From: Tillandsia leiboldiana
Lineage: Eukaryota; Streptophyta; Magnoliopsida; Poales; Bromeliaceae
Direction: 5' to 3'
Assembly (NCBI GenBank): GCA_029204045.2
Contig: CM055065.1
Location: 50,616,520 to 50,680,519 of the forward strand
Length of the DNA: 64,000 bases
Part shown: in pieces, positions 11,336-22,230 of the stretch
Layout: each line of letters begins with the position of its first letter
How positions within the stretch are numbered: the stretch's first letter is position 1
Notes under the pieces: model-generated
Databases searched by the model: none
The model's input: only the letters and a program-made list of their open reading frames with translations
What the model was told of the DNA's origin: nothing
Translations under genes and position numbers: made by a program

Positions 11336-12286
11336 TCAGAATTCTAGATGTAATCTTTAAGCAAAAAGGAAAAATCTCATATGCGAGATGTGTACAAAAT
11401 ATATATTTGTATTCTTTTATAATTGTATTGTATTTTGACTAGTGCAGTAACTACATGACATAGTAGATAAGATATTGTGAGCGTTTAAATCGTCAAAATG
11501 AAACCGACACATTTTCTCAATTGAAAATGGACCACAATGGATGTTTAATTAGCTTGTCCATAGTGATTTATCGATTAATTTGTCAAATTTCCATGCACTT
11601 AATCTTATCCATTCATACTTCACATCAATTTAACAATCATGTTCCTGACATCGCGATTATGATAAAATTATACAGAGAATATAATTTAGTGGTCAAGAAA
11701 CAATAAGTGTTAAAACTATGAAGATCATTTTCAAAAGTAAGTTTTTATTGTAGAGATTTGGTACCAGTATGATATCTCTTGTTGATTTTTTTTTTGAAAA
11801 AAAAAAAACATATTGTAGCAATTAGTAAAATATTAGTGCAATCTCAATATACATGAAATACTAATTAGAGGGATGAGAGCCAGATCTGGAGATTGAAAAT
11901 TAATTTCATTAAAGGTGAAGATATTCACATGACTATTACTAAGAAAAGGATTCTGATGACTACTGATGGAAGAGGTATTGGTTAATTGTGTTATGTGTGG
12001 AGTTAGTCTTGAGATGGCTATCCACTTATTTTCTATCTGTGTTTTCTGTGATTTCTTATTCTCTTGTGGCCAGAAGGATCCACAAGTGGTACATGCTCAT
12101 GCCTCAGGATGTTTGAAAAGTCTAGTCTAAGTTGATGGTTCACAGGAATATCTAAAGTAAACCAACCGTCCCTGACGCAATAAGTGACAAAGAAATTGAT
12201 GGTTGATATCCGAGATTTTGAATTCAAAATTTAGTTGTTTCACATCTTCAGCTAAAAAATACCCATAGTGTGACGCCCCAACTTCC

Positions 12287-12338
12287 CAGGGGGTCACCCA
12301 TCCTAGAACTACTCTAGCTCTAGCACGCTTAACTCTCA
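12287..12338 (-). other. 5S rRNA-like block in left Cassandra LTR
   Basis: On the minus strand this contains AGTTAAGCGTGCTAGAGCTA and then CTAGGATGGGTGACCCCCTG. These correspond to the A box, intermediate element and C box region of plant 5S rRNA genes (internal Pol III promoter). Only the 3' half of 5S is recognisable, so it is not a functional 5S gene. Pol III drive is an inference from the known family. Confidence 0.85.
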
Positions 12339-12688
12339 TAATCTCTTAGATCTTGCTACCATCCAAAATACTATAGTCGGGTTAAGAGATTTAGTCCTAT
12401 TATATTATTTATATATAGGACTAATCCAAATTCCGGGAGTGTCACATTCTTCCCTCCTTTAAGTCCTGACGTCCACGTCAGGTTCAAGCACACTCACAAG
12501 CACCAGTCGATGTGAGACTCGTCTCGCTAGCTTTAGTCGACCTTGTGAGGAGCTGCACTCCACTCACAACGGTCATTAGCCGGGGAGCCTCGCTCTACCC
12601 GCTATATGACCCTGGCTCAGCCGAGACTCATCTCATATTTCCGGCTGGTGAATGGCTCTGATACCAACTGTGGACGCCCCAACTTTCC

Positions 12689-12740
12689 AGGGGGTCACCC
12701 ATCCTAGAACTACACTAGCTCTAGCACGCTTAACTCTCAT
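12689..12740 (-). other. 5S rRNA-like block in right Cassandra LTR
   Basis: The same A-box to C-box segment as in the other LTR, with a few substitutions. As this is the upstream LTR in the element's own orientation, it would hold the promoter for element RNA. Confidence 0.85.
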
Positions 12741-12955
12741 AACCTCTTAGATCTTGCTACCATCCAAAATGCTATAGCCGGGTTAAGAGATTTAGTCATA
12801 TTATATCATTTATATATACGACTAATCCAAATTTCGGGGGTGTCACACATAGTAATGAGATAAGAAGCCAATCTTTGGTGGCTACGTAGCGGGCGATCTG
12901 ATTATACAAATATAATTTGATTATTTGAAATATGTATTAAAGATCCACTGTGTAT

Positions 12956-13212
12956 CACTACAGTAAAATTATACTATAGCGACACTTTTAAATATTGCTA
13001 AATACTAAAAAAATTACTGCTGAAAAAAATACCGCACTTGTCATTAGTGTCGCTATATGTGCCGTCGCTAGGGTGTATAGCGATACATTATTATAATGTG
13101 TCCCAAAAATATGTTCATATAATCTAATTTTGGATATAGATGAAATATAAATAAAACACTTACAAAAGAGTATCACAAATATGTATTTCTATAACCTAAT
13201 TTTGTTATAGCG
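12956..13212 (+). mobile_element. CACTA-type mini-element, decayed copy
   Basis: Starts CACTACAGTAAAATTATACT and ends with CCTAATTTTGTTATAGCG, the degraded complement of the start. The interior (TATAGCGACACTTTTAA, GTGCCGTCGCTAGGGTGTAT) matches the two copies at 26.3-26.9 kb. About 257 bp, non-coding. The CACTA ends place it with the EnSpm/CACTA superfamily as a non-autonomous derivative. Confidence 0.75.
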
Positions 13213-14360
13213 TATACTTCAAAAAATTCAATCTAGGTGAATGATCGGAAAGGGCATTGCATTTAATTGCTTGAGATTTTTTTAAAATTTTCTCTCTCTC
13301 TTATTTTCAATTTCTTTTATGTATTATTCTTATTTTTCGGCTTGTTTCGAGATCCAGCTGTCTTATTTTTGTACCTTAGTTCTGCTATAATCCGAAGTAA
13401 TTAATAGATAATATATATATATATTTTTAGCCCTTTTTTTTTATAGTAAATTAATTTTTTAGATAACATAATTTCAAAATTAATTCTAAATTCGTCCTAT
13501 GACATCATGACTTTTACTATTTATTTCTTAAAAAAAAATAAATATAAAAATTTTAAACATAAAAATTTAAAAAAAATCCCACATCACATACAAAACATGC
13601 GCATCCAAAACATACATATAGAGCCGCGGAATAGGTAACAGTCACTTTTTGGTGACCGCGACTAATAATAATAATAAATAATAATAATAATAATAATAGT
13701 AATAACAACAACATATATGTACAAATTGATGTGGGCCCTACGGCCCAGTAACTGTCAACTGTTGCTGGGCCCCGCATTGGTGCCACTACATTTATTGTGG
13801 GCCCCACCCCCACATCCCCCACACTCTGGGGAAGCCCATTAAGGGCCTACTAAAAAAAAAAAAAAAGTGGGTCCCACGAGATAGCTTAGCTACTTTGTAT
13901 TGCGCCTGTCGCCGTGGGGCCCACCCCCAATTCTCCGCGAGATTCCATTGGTCCTGGCCCCCGAAATATTGCATTTTATTTCGTGCACCGGGTGTAACTG
14001 GTGTATCCGTACATGTTTTTTTTTTTTTTTTTTTTGAGAGATATGGAAAAAAAAAAATAATATACTATCTGAAAATATAAATAATTAGATTTTGAACTTA
14101 TCAACTTAAATACCTGGCTGTCAATTTTATTATGTTATATATAATATTTAAAAATATAACGTCTTAATAATTTTATATCAATAAAAAAAAAAATTTAATT
14201 TAATATATTAGACAATACACGTACGCTAGTAATAATAATTAGTTTTATATATTTTAGGTTATGGTTAGAATCCAACGAGTCATTATTATTAGCTGGTCGA
14301 AAAAATATTAAGCTAATATTATTTAATATTAAAATATTTTGAGTATCATAGAATACATTA
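13213..14360. other. Intergenic DNA with GTGGGNCCCAC palindromes
   Basis: No gene recognised. The stretch 13720-14000 is markedly less AT-rich than its flanks and has several GTGGGNCCCAC palindromes. It could be a remnant promoter or an insertion. A TAA/ATA-rich tract lies at about 13663-13702. Confidence 0.45.
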
Positions 14361-14535
14361 AGAGCAATGCTACATGTACACCCCGAAGGGGTGTATATCA
14401 TACACCTCCACCATTTTAATGGTGGCGATATTTTTTACGGGTCACATCGATTGACCCATCATCACACCCCACCCATTGGATGGGTGGGGTGTGTAATATA
14501 CACCCCGTTTTGAGTGTACAAGTATCATTTCCCAT
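14361..14535 (+). mobile_element. Foldback MITE, well-preserved copy
   Basis: Begins AGAGCAATGCTACATGTACA and ends with GTACAAGTATCATTTCCCAT. The internal arms GGTGTATATCATACACCTCC and CACCCCACCCATTGGATGGG form hairpins. It is near-identical in reverse complement to 33-205. Non-coding. Confidence 0.75.
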
Positions 14536-15285
14536 ACATTAAATACGTTGAGATTCACAGTTGATCTAATAAAAAATATTTAAAAAATAATTTTAAGACT
14601 TATTTTTTGTATAGTGACAAAATTGACTAATGCTGTGATATCTGATAGGTGGCAGTGAATGGTGGGTGCACCGGGTGCATGCAGTAACTTCCTTAAAAAA
14701 GATAAGCTGGATGTGGGACCCACAAAGGATCTCCACACGAGGTGGGTCCCACAGGAGGGTACACCAGAAAAGTGGGCCCCGCACAGTTTCCTCGAATCAG
14801 AATCTTACCTACTATAGGGCTCTATAATATTAAATAATAATAGGGTTTACTTTAACACAGCACTTTTAAGCTTTTTAATTGTAGTTGTCTCCCTAATTTA
14901 GCTACTAATTAAGTACATTGCATTATCAATTTTGTACTTTGGAATCATTTTGATTGGGGTTATGTTAATTTTCAATATTTTATTTTATATAATAAAAGAG
15001 GTGGTAGTGGTGTTTTATTAATATATTAGGATCTTGTTAGATTAACAAAACGTGCGCAGTAAAAAATATATAAATAAAATATATGACATTTGAAGTCAAA
15101 TTGAATTTTTATACATTTAGGTGTACAATAATGATCTTGTTTGTTACATTTATTTTACTAGTTCTCTTCCATTGCAAGGCTCTTCCATGTTATTTATCAT
15201 GTGATTTAAATGCATGGAGCATGAGTTGAATCATTTACTATAAACAAACTTTAAATTCTTTTTTTTTTTTTTGTACATAAAAAGT

Positions 15286-15290
<5 letters not shown>
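14536..15290. other. Intergenic DNA, no gene recognised
   Basis: AT-rich. It includes two more perfect GTGGGNCCCAC palindromes at 14713 and 14742 and a near match at 14772. Nothing else recognisable. Confidence 0.45.

Positions 15291-15339
<49 letters not shown>
15291..15339. repeat. (TA)n tract flanking MITE, left
   Basis: About 49 bp of alternating TA directly adjoining the TIR of the MITE that follows. Confidence 0.9.
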
Positions 15340-15343
<4 letters not shown>

Positions 15344-15590
15344 GGGCTGGAATGCTATTGATAGCACCAACCCAACTTTGCCACCCATTTTGTAGCCATT
15401 GGATCGCATTGAGATCCGTGTAGGCTCTTTAATGAAAAAAAAGAGAAAAGAAAAAGTAAAAAGAAAAAGTAAAAAGTAAAAAATTTTTCTTTTTAATTAA
15501 ATAACTTGCACGAATCTCAATGCAATCCAATGGATACAAAGTGGGTGGCAAAGTTGGGTTGGTGCTATCAATAGCATTCCAGCCCAACTC
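15340..15590. mobile_element. TA-repeat-embedded MITE, copy 1
   Basis: About 250 bp with long terminal inverted repeats of roughly 80 bp, beginning GTTGGGCTGGAATGCTATTG and ending with its complement CAATAGCATTCCAGCCCAAC. The centre is a purine-rich GAAAAAGTAAAAAG stretch. Both sides are pure (TA)n, as at the second copy at 30.65 kb. This resembles the behaviour of rice Micron-type MITEs, which sit in TA microsatellites; assignment to that family is inference. Confidence 0.85.
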
Positions 15591-15710
<120 letters not shown>

Positions 15711-15711
15711 A

Positions 15712-15892
15712 TGTTTAGAGCACGAATTATTCACAAATTATTCACGAATTATTAAGAATTCGAATTAAACGTGCCGTTTCGACTTTTTCCAAAAATTTAG
15801 AATAATTCACGAATTTTTGAATCAAAAAGTATTATTCGCGAATTATTCACGAATTACGAATTTTTGGATGAAAAATTCGTTCTTTTTCAAAG
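15712..15892. repeat. Degenerate short repeats rich in CGAATTATTCACGAATT
   Basis: Several imperfect repeats of the ATTCACGAATT / ATTCGCGAATT type, similar to motifs inside the adjacent TIR element. It may be the flank of, or a second copy related to, that element. Confidence 0.45.
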
Positions 15893-16279
15893 CATAGTTA
15901 GTTAATTCGCGAATTATTTGCGAATTATTGAGAATCCGAATTAAAATTATTTGTCGGGAATAATTTAAAATTATATATTTTTTTGTTCTAAATAAATATT
16001 TTATTTATTTCTAAATAAATTAATTAAATTATTTTAAAAAATTATAATTGTTTATACTAATAGTATAAATTTTTTAATTTTTTTTTAATTTAATAGCCGA
16101 ATTTTTTATTCCGAATTTTTAATTAGTGAACGTATTATTTTCGTATAAATCACGTATCCGAATAATTGACGAGCCCGTTTTTTAGCCGAATTTTTCAACG
16201 AATTTTAAAATTATGATACGAATTTTATCCGTATTATATCCGTACCGAATTTTTGCCGAATTCGAATTAACTAACTATG
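15893..16279. mobile_element. TIR element with perfect 17-bp inverted ends
   Basis: CATAGTTAGTTAATTCG at 15893-15909 and its exact complement CGAATTAACTAACTATG at 16263-16279 bound a 387-bp non-coding AT-rich interior dense in CGAATT and CCGAATTTTT motifs. No target duplication could be agreed by eye, so the superfamily is unassigned. Confidence 0.65.
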
Positions 16280-16548
16280 ATTTCGAGTATACATTATATA
16301 TTTCTTTTGAAGTGTATGTATAGTACTATTTTAAGATCTAAAACATTTTATTTTTTGGATCTAAAACACTTCATCTTTTTTATATATAGAGTGTATATCA
16401 GACACTCCTTTTAGTATTACTCCTAGTAGAAAAAAAAATTATTATATATTTTGAAAAATATGTATATTTTATACCTTACAAATTCAATAAATAAAATATT
16501 TTTAATAATCAATTAATGTAACTACTGAAAACACCTAATCCTTTGAAC

Positions 16549-16603
16549 GTACAGGGTGTACATTATATACCCCTTTGGGACTATACGTGTAGCATTGCTC
16601 TTA
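16549..16603 (+). mobile_element. Foldback MITE fragment
   Basis: GGGTGTACATTATATACCCC followed by ACTATACGTGTAGCATTGCTC matches one end of the foldback MITE family. The other end is not clear. Confidence 0.45.
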
Positions 16604-18331
16604 GTAGGGTCCATTGAGTAAGCAAGTTGTTGTACACTCATTTCTCTTGATATAGTGGGGTTTGATTAGCTGTACTCCATAATATACATAAATAGATATT
16701 GAATGAAAATTAAAAGGACATAGTTATATGTTTATTCAAAAGGGCATAAGTTAAAATTATGAGCCTTATAAATCTTCCAGTTGAATATTTTTTAAAATTT
16801 ATTTTTATGAACAAGTTTGCTGGTACTATGTTACTGAACAAAGTCTAAATCTCTGACTCAGCGACCCAAGTACCAACCAACCAACCAACTGCACTAAATA
16901 GTGATAATCATATTATTTTACTCTGGACTGAAGATGTATTTGCAAGATCTGTAATTTTCAGTCGTCGATCTTTTCCTGCATTAGTTTGATGGAGTATAGG
17001 CCAATCTTAATTCAACTGGATCAGATCATCAGAACCAATTTGGACTTTTCTCACAAAAAATAAAAGATAAAAGTGAAAAATGAAAAAAAAAAATAAATAA
17101 ATAAATGAACCCATTTGGGCCAATCTCTAGAGGCCCAGCCTTACCTGAAACAGGGCTAAGATTTAAGTTTTGGGGTTTGGTCCAGACCCCAGTAATAAAA
17201 ATTGTTTGCTGAGAGAGAGAGAACTCCCAGTGTTGATTTTGGAAGTCCTATTTATGAATATGAAAATTTCCACTGCTTATTTGCAACATAAATGTCAATT
17301 ATTCCACTATTTGCTTTATTTACTTTTTAAAAATGCACTCGATTAAAAATACGAAACAATTAGACTTCGAATTTGAAATCGGTGACATAAATGCCAATTT
17401 CAAAGGAGAGAAACTGTGAAGAGATGGAATTCATGCTGGGAGCCATGGACCACAGAAATGTAGCTTGGAGCAGATTTCTATTCCTATGTTTTGTGAAATC
17501 AATGCATGCATCAAAACTGAAGAAGAAATCAACATAAGTGCTTCTATAGAAGTGCTATTTGTACAAAAATGTCTGATAAAGCACCAATACAGCAAAAACA
17601 GAAGCTTAATTCATATGCAAAACCAATGACATAACACAAATATAAATGGAAAAAAAAAAACACCTAGTAAGAGATCAATGTTAAAGCTCATAGTTTAATG
17701 ATGAATGAATGGTAAGAGAGAGGTGATATGGTCACAATACTGTATGGATAAGCTGATAACACATTCGCAAAAACGATAATGTCGACAGTGAATGTACATA
17801 CATGAACATAGGTGCACAAATACGTATACATGTATAACTATCTACATGTAGAAAGAGATATTCATTCAACACACCTCGACGCGTCTGTAGGACCCCTGCG
17901 CTTACAGCTATCAATTTATTCTGTGTTCATCAGATACCATATTCCGCACGAACACACAACTAGAGTACAGGAATTAATATCCGGGGACCAGAGGTTGTTT
18001 ATATATTGAACAGGATAATGAGAATAGATTACAATAGAAACTACACTGCTGCTAACTTCAGTAGAAGATACTAGTAGTTGGAACCAGGATAAGTTTTACA
18101 GCTGACAAAATGTTTATCATTGCTAAGAAATTATACAATGGTTAAATAATACAACATATAAAAGAGGAGGTTAACATGGTACTCAATTTTCTTACCAAAG
18201 CTTGGAGGCCGTATAATTGGCAGTAACATCCAATGTACAACGGCATGCGTAGGTGGTTCTCACCCTTCTCAATTAACTGCCACAGCTGTAGCCTCGCGGA
18301 TAAGAGCATCACCCTTAGGATGCAATAATAA
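16604..18331. other. Intergenic DNA and 3' flank of the coiled-coil gene
   Basis: No further gene recognised. The last few hundred bases (about 18030-18331) should include the 3' UTR of the minus-strand gene ending at 18332. The rest is mixed sequence without family resemblance. Confidence 0.45.
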
Positions 18332-21070
18332 CTATATCTTTTGTTTAAGAACTTGGCGAAGCTGAACCTTTTGGCCGTCCATCCTTGCCTCTAACAACTT
18401 CGCCTTCAAACTGTGCTTCTGCATGCCACGTCGCCATTCGATACACCCCTTCATCCCTTTAGGTACATGAGGGTTTAAAGAATCCGGCGAGCTCAACTGC
18501 CCTACACTGGGTGAACTCATAATCCCATCACCTAACTTAAGATCAGGAGAAAGCGTCGCATTCGATATCCTACCGCCATTCAAAACCCTCCCGTTTTGCA
18601 GTTCCGTCGCCATTTTCTTGCAATTTTCACCGTTTGAGGATCTCCAAAGCCTAACAATAGAAGACCCTTTCTTTCTAGACTGTCTAGTATTAGTAGAACA
18701 AACCTCACTAATTTCATCGGTACCACTAACTGATGCATTATTCTCGGCATAGACCCCAGTAACTGACGGGTCACTCCCTTTAGGGGAATTACTCGAGCCC
18801 TGCTCCTCCTCTACATGGCTCACAGTCTCCCACCCACTATCTTCTTCCGCATCTTCGTTGGTGTACCTCGTTGGTTTCTCTAAGAATATATCGGTCTCGG
18901 GGCTAACTGTGTGGATTCTCGACGCATGGCTTGTCGCAGGGCTGTATCCGTAGCATTGTTCGATCTCTCTTTCATTTGCATCTTCTCTTGGCTGTAGTTC
19001 TTCAAACACAGAGAAGATGTCCTCCGAAGCCGGAGGGGGCTGGTAAGTGAATTCCTTCATATCGTGAGTCCTTATTGTGCTAATGGCTTCTCTGAGCATT
19101 TCTGCTTCTCTAAATGCTTCTGTGTCAACATCGATACAAGCTTGTGCTGCTAAAAAAGCCTCTAAATCAGTTTGTAGGTCACTAAGCTGCGAATACTTGT
19201 GCTCGAGGGTCAATTTCGCATCAACCAACTTCATCTGTACTCTTTCTTCACGCCAAACCTCCGCCATTTGTAACATCCTTCTCTCTTCCTCGACCTCCTC
19301 TCTTATCTTCATCGATTCCCTCTTCAAAGCCTCCACCTCGGCTTTGTCTTCTCCGATTTCCTTGGCGAGCTCATCGCACACTTCTTCCATGAGCTCACGG
19401 GCCTTTCTCTCCTTCTCATAGTCATGCAAGAATTTCTTCACGGACAATTTGGCCTCAGTTAATTCATTTACCAATTTGGAATTAACGATTTCCAATCTTT
19501 GCCTACTTTTCCTCTCCCTGTTGAGATCATTCTTCATGGAATCTATTATATTGCGGACCTTCTCATGCTCTTTGATCCTCCACAATGCTTTTTCCTCGGT
19601 AACCTTTTTCAAGAAGTGGTCGAGCTTCTTCTTTGCCGATTTCTTCTCAGCCTCGAGCTCGATAATGCGGGTTCGGGCCTGCTCGAGCTCCGATCGGAGG
19701 GAAGAAACAAAGGAAACCTCCGCACCCTTCTGGTCTTCGCGAAGTTTATGGAATCGGCAAGAGATGTCCGAAGCTTTCGAGATCTCGGCGTCCCATTTGG
19801 TTGTCGTCTCGATCGTGCAATTGGGTAAAGTTTTATAATCTTCAAGCTGATAAAAGACACATAAATTAAGCAATAAATCAAACAGAATTGCCGAAAAGAA
19901 CCGATTATAATGCTACCGAAAATCAAGAAGAAATTGCGAGTACCTTTTGCAAGATGCCATTCTTTCGATCACGACCCGAAATCGACATGCGGAGGTGTCC
20001 CGAATTGGACTGTTAAGATAGAAAATGATTCTTAATTAAGGAAAAGTACACAATTTCTCAGCAATATCATATGGGCCCACTTTGATTAGCACTTAATAAT
20101 GGCCAAAATCAACACCTAAATTGGATAGTAGGACCACAAAATAGAGAGATATAACATCATTGACCAATAAGCATAGCAACTTAGATAAAACTATAGAAAT
20201 GTAACGTCGTCGACCGTAGATCGCCGCAATAAATTGAACCATATCAGCATCATGCATCCACAATGGTCCACCAAAATGTGTTTTCCATAATTTGACACCA
20301 TGAGCAAATTTAGCTAACAACCATATTCAGCAATCACCAATTAAACAATTGCCCTAATTAAAAAGAATTGCAAAAGCATGCATCTGAATTAACAAGTGCA
20401 GAGATCTTTGCACAATTGAGCTAACAACAACTTCAGCAATTGTCTAACTAGCATTTTCCTAAATTTTTTTAAACAAAAATTGCGAAAAAAACATGATTTT
20501 TAACATGAAATTTCCACCCAAATGTATTTTTTCTTTATTGCAGAGATCTTTGCAGTGAATCAATTTAGCTAGCCAAGAAACAAGCTGCACAAAAAAAAGG
20601 GAGTGATTTTTAACGAGAAATGGCCCCCAAAATGGGAATTTTTAATCAGATTCCCCAAAAGAGTGAGCATTTTGAACGTAGAAAAGGGTAATTTCGGGAA
20701 AAAAAAAGATCCAAAAAGAGTACAAGAGCACGGATCTCGCACGACCTACCTCAAACCCTAATTTACCCCCCCTCCGCCGCTCCCCTGCGCCGCCACTCTC
20801 CGGGGGCTGCGTCCGCCATATTCCCGCCGCGAGCTTCCTCGCCGACAACGTCATCGGCGGCGCCGCTGCCGCATTCCAGCTCTCCACCTCGGAGAGGCCC
20901 CGATCCGCTTCGAGAAACTTCCACTGGAGGTGGGGGGTCGCGGCGGCGCCACCCCACCTCTTCCGAGCTCCACCGCCGCCGATCCCCTGCGCTCGCACTC
21001 TGCTAAGGCGGCGAGGAAGCGCCGCGCCTGCGCCTGCCCCTGCGCCTGCGGCGGGGGAGGATCTCCTCAT
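18332..21070 (-). CDS. BRANCHLESS TRICHOME/USO1-like coiled-coil protein, 3 exons
   Basis: Exons (minus strand): 21070-20750, 20009-19944, 19846-18332. All junctions are GT..AG and phase 0, giving a 633-aa protein. Exon 1 (107 aa, GC-rich) carries the family N-terminal blocks TPHLQWKFLEAD and TLSARKLAAGIW. Exon 2 (22 aa, SNSGHLRMSISGRDRKNGIL) is short. Exon 3 holds a long charged coiled coil (about residues 173-360) with the conserved run EEVCDELAKEIGEDKAEVEA and VWREERVQMKLVDAKL, an acidic low-complexity middle, and the conserved C-terminus CIEWRRGMQKHSLKAKLLEA ending QLRQVLKQKI. This matches the Arabidopsis At5g41620/At1g50660 group, related to BRANCHLESS TRICHOME and often labelled USO1-related. 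BLT acts in trichome branching and cell shape; the role of this paralogue group is not known. No defects are seen in the frame. Confidence 0.9.
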
Positions 21071-21093
21071 CGCACCATCGCACCCAACACCAT
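21067..21093 (-). promoter_or_regulatory. Upstream ORF overlapping the start codon
   Basis: In the leader of the coiled-coil gene an ATG at 21093 opens a nine-codon frame (MVLGAMVR then stop). Its TGA overlaps the main ATG as ATGA (21070-21067). It is the only upstream ATG set noticed between the CT-rich leader and the main start. Such an overlap could reduce or couple translation of the main frame; that effect is inferred. Confidence 0.6.
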
Positions 21094-21134
21094 TGGAGTA
21101 GGGATTTGGTCGAATGGGGAGGAAAAGGAGGGAT

Positions 21135-21235
21135 ACGTATGAGGAGGAGGAGGAGGAGAGAGAGGGAGAGAGAGAGAGAGGTAGAGAGAGAAAGGGGGTA
21201 GAGAGAGAAAGAGAGAGAGAGAGAGAGAGTGTTGA
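21135..21235 (-). promoter_or_regulatory. CT-rich leader/promoter tract of the coiled-coil gene
   Basis: On the minus strand this is a long CT/CTC-rich stretch shortly before the start codon, typical of plant core promoters (Y patch) and 5' UTRs. No TATA box was recognised close by. Confidence 0.5.
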
Positions 21236-21657
21236 CTAAGATCTACCCGAGGGTCCGGTCATATGGACGTGGATGGGTAAAAATGTGAGAGAGAGGGGTT
21301 GAAAATTGTATTGGAACCCCTCTACTATAGCTATTTTCTAAATCGCCCCCTCTCATTTTTATTTCCTTTATTAATCTCTCTTCATGTTTGATTTTTATCT
21401 TTATTTATTTCTTTAGAATTGGTTGATTTTTAGTTGGATATATAGATTGGAGATAATTGTGAGTACTAATTAGTTTTAGCCAAAAAAAAAAAGAAAAAAA
21501 AACTTAAATAATTAAAATTTTGAATCAACTACTCACTCTTTCAATATTAATTTTATTATCCAACTCACTCTTTAATAAATTTATAATTATAAAAGTTGCA
21601 TGAAATATACTAATTAAATTTATAAATTTAAACGATGCATTATTAATTATTGACTAG

Positions 21658-22100
21658 TCCAAATCAAATAAATGGAAAGATTAGATAGTAAAATTAAAAT
21701 TTTATAAAATTAAATAACCGGTTCAAAGTTATACATAATTTATGTAAATGTTGAATATAAAATATATAAACATCGTTCTATACATCTTGGGTTTTTAGAG
21801 TACAACGATTGTTTCATATACTTTCACGATAAATTCTCTTTATTTTTTTTTTTACTTTATATTTTTAAAGTACCAGATAAATAGGCTTTAGATTGAGAGA
21901 CAGACACAAGCACCATCAAATTAAATAAATTAAATAATTAAATAATAAAATTAAAATTTTAAAAAGTTAAATAGCTGATTCAAAATTACATATGGTTCAG
22001 ATAAGTTTTCTACAATTTTACTATATATTTTTAAAGTAATAGATAAATAGGTTTTAAATTGAGAGGAGCAAAAGGTAGGCACAAGCACCATCAACTATTC
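21658..22100. repeat. Diverged tandem segmental duplication (about 220 bp units)
   Basis: Units at about 21658-21915 and 21916-22100 share AAATTAAAATTTTA.AAA.TTAAATA, GGTTCA.AGTTA and the end block AGATAAATAGG.TTTA.ATTGAGAG followed by GGCACAAGCACCATCAA. Non-coding. Confidence 0.6.
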
Positions 22101-22170
22101 TACACAACTGTTTACCTTTTTGGGGCCACAATTTGGCATTTTGTCCATGTCCATAGAGTTTTGTTCCCTT

Positions 22171-22172
<2 letters not shown>

Positions 22173-22228
<56 letters not shown>
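22173..22228. repeat. (TA)n microsatellite
   Basis: About 56 bp of uninterrupted alternating AT. Confidence 0.9.

Positions 22229-22230
<2 letters not shown>

Larger units (their letters stand above)
10119..12268. other. Intergenic DNA with a local duplication and a 56-base T run
   Basis: No gene recognised. A T run of 56 bases lies at 10808-10863. CT-rich DNA followed by TTATGGTCCACCAT occurs twice near 11.1 and 11.25 kb. The rest is AT-rich without family resemblance. Confidence 0.5.
12269..12847 (-). mobile_element. Complete Cassandra-type TRIM retrotransposon
   Basis: Two LTR-like direct repeats (12269-12446 and 12669-12847, 178 and 179 bp) flank a 222-bp non-coding interior. Read on the minus strand, the LTRs begin TGTG and end CACA. 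A primer-binding site for initiator tRNA-Met (complement GCTCTGATACCA at 12655-12666) follows the upstream LTR, and a purine tract AAAGGAGGGAAGAA lies just before the downstream LTR (12447-12460). A 5-bp target duplication CATAG is present at 12264-12268 and 12848-12852. The LTRs carry 5S rRNA-like sequence, the hallmark of the Cassandra family. The element has no genes and must have been mobilised in trans. The two LTRs differ at several bases, so the insertion is not brand new. Confidence 0.95.

Noticed and set aside
19077..19838. Plus-strand Ser-rich open frames
   Set aside because: Antisense shadows of the coiled-coil exon on the minus strand.
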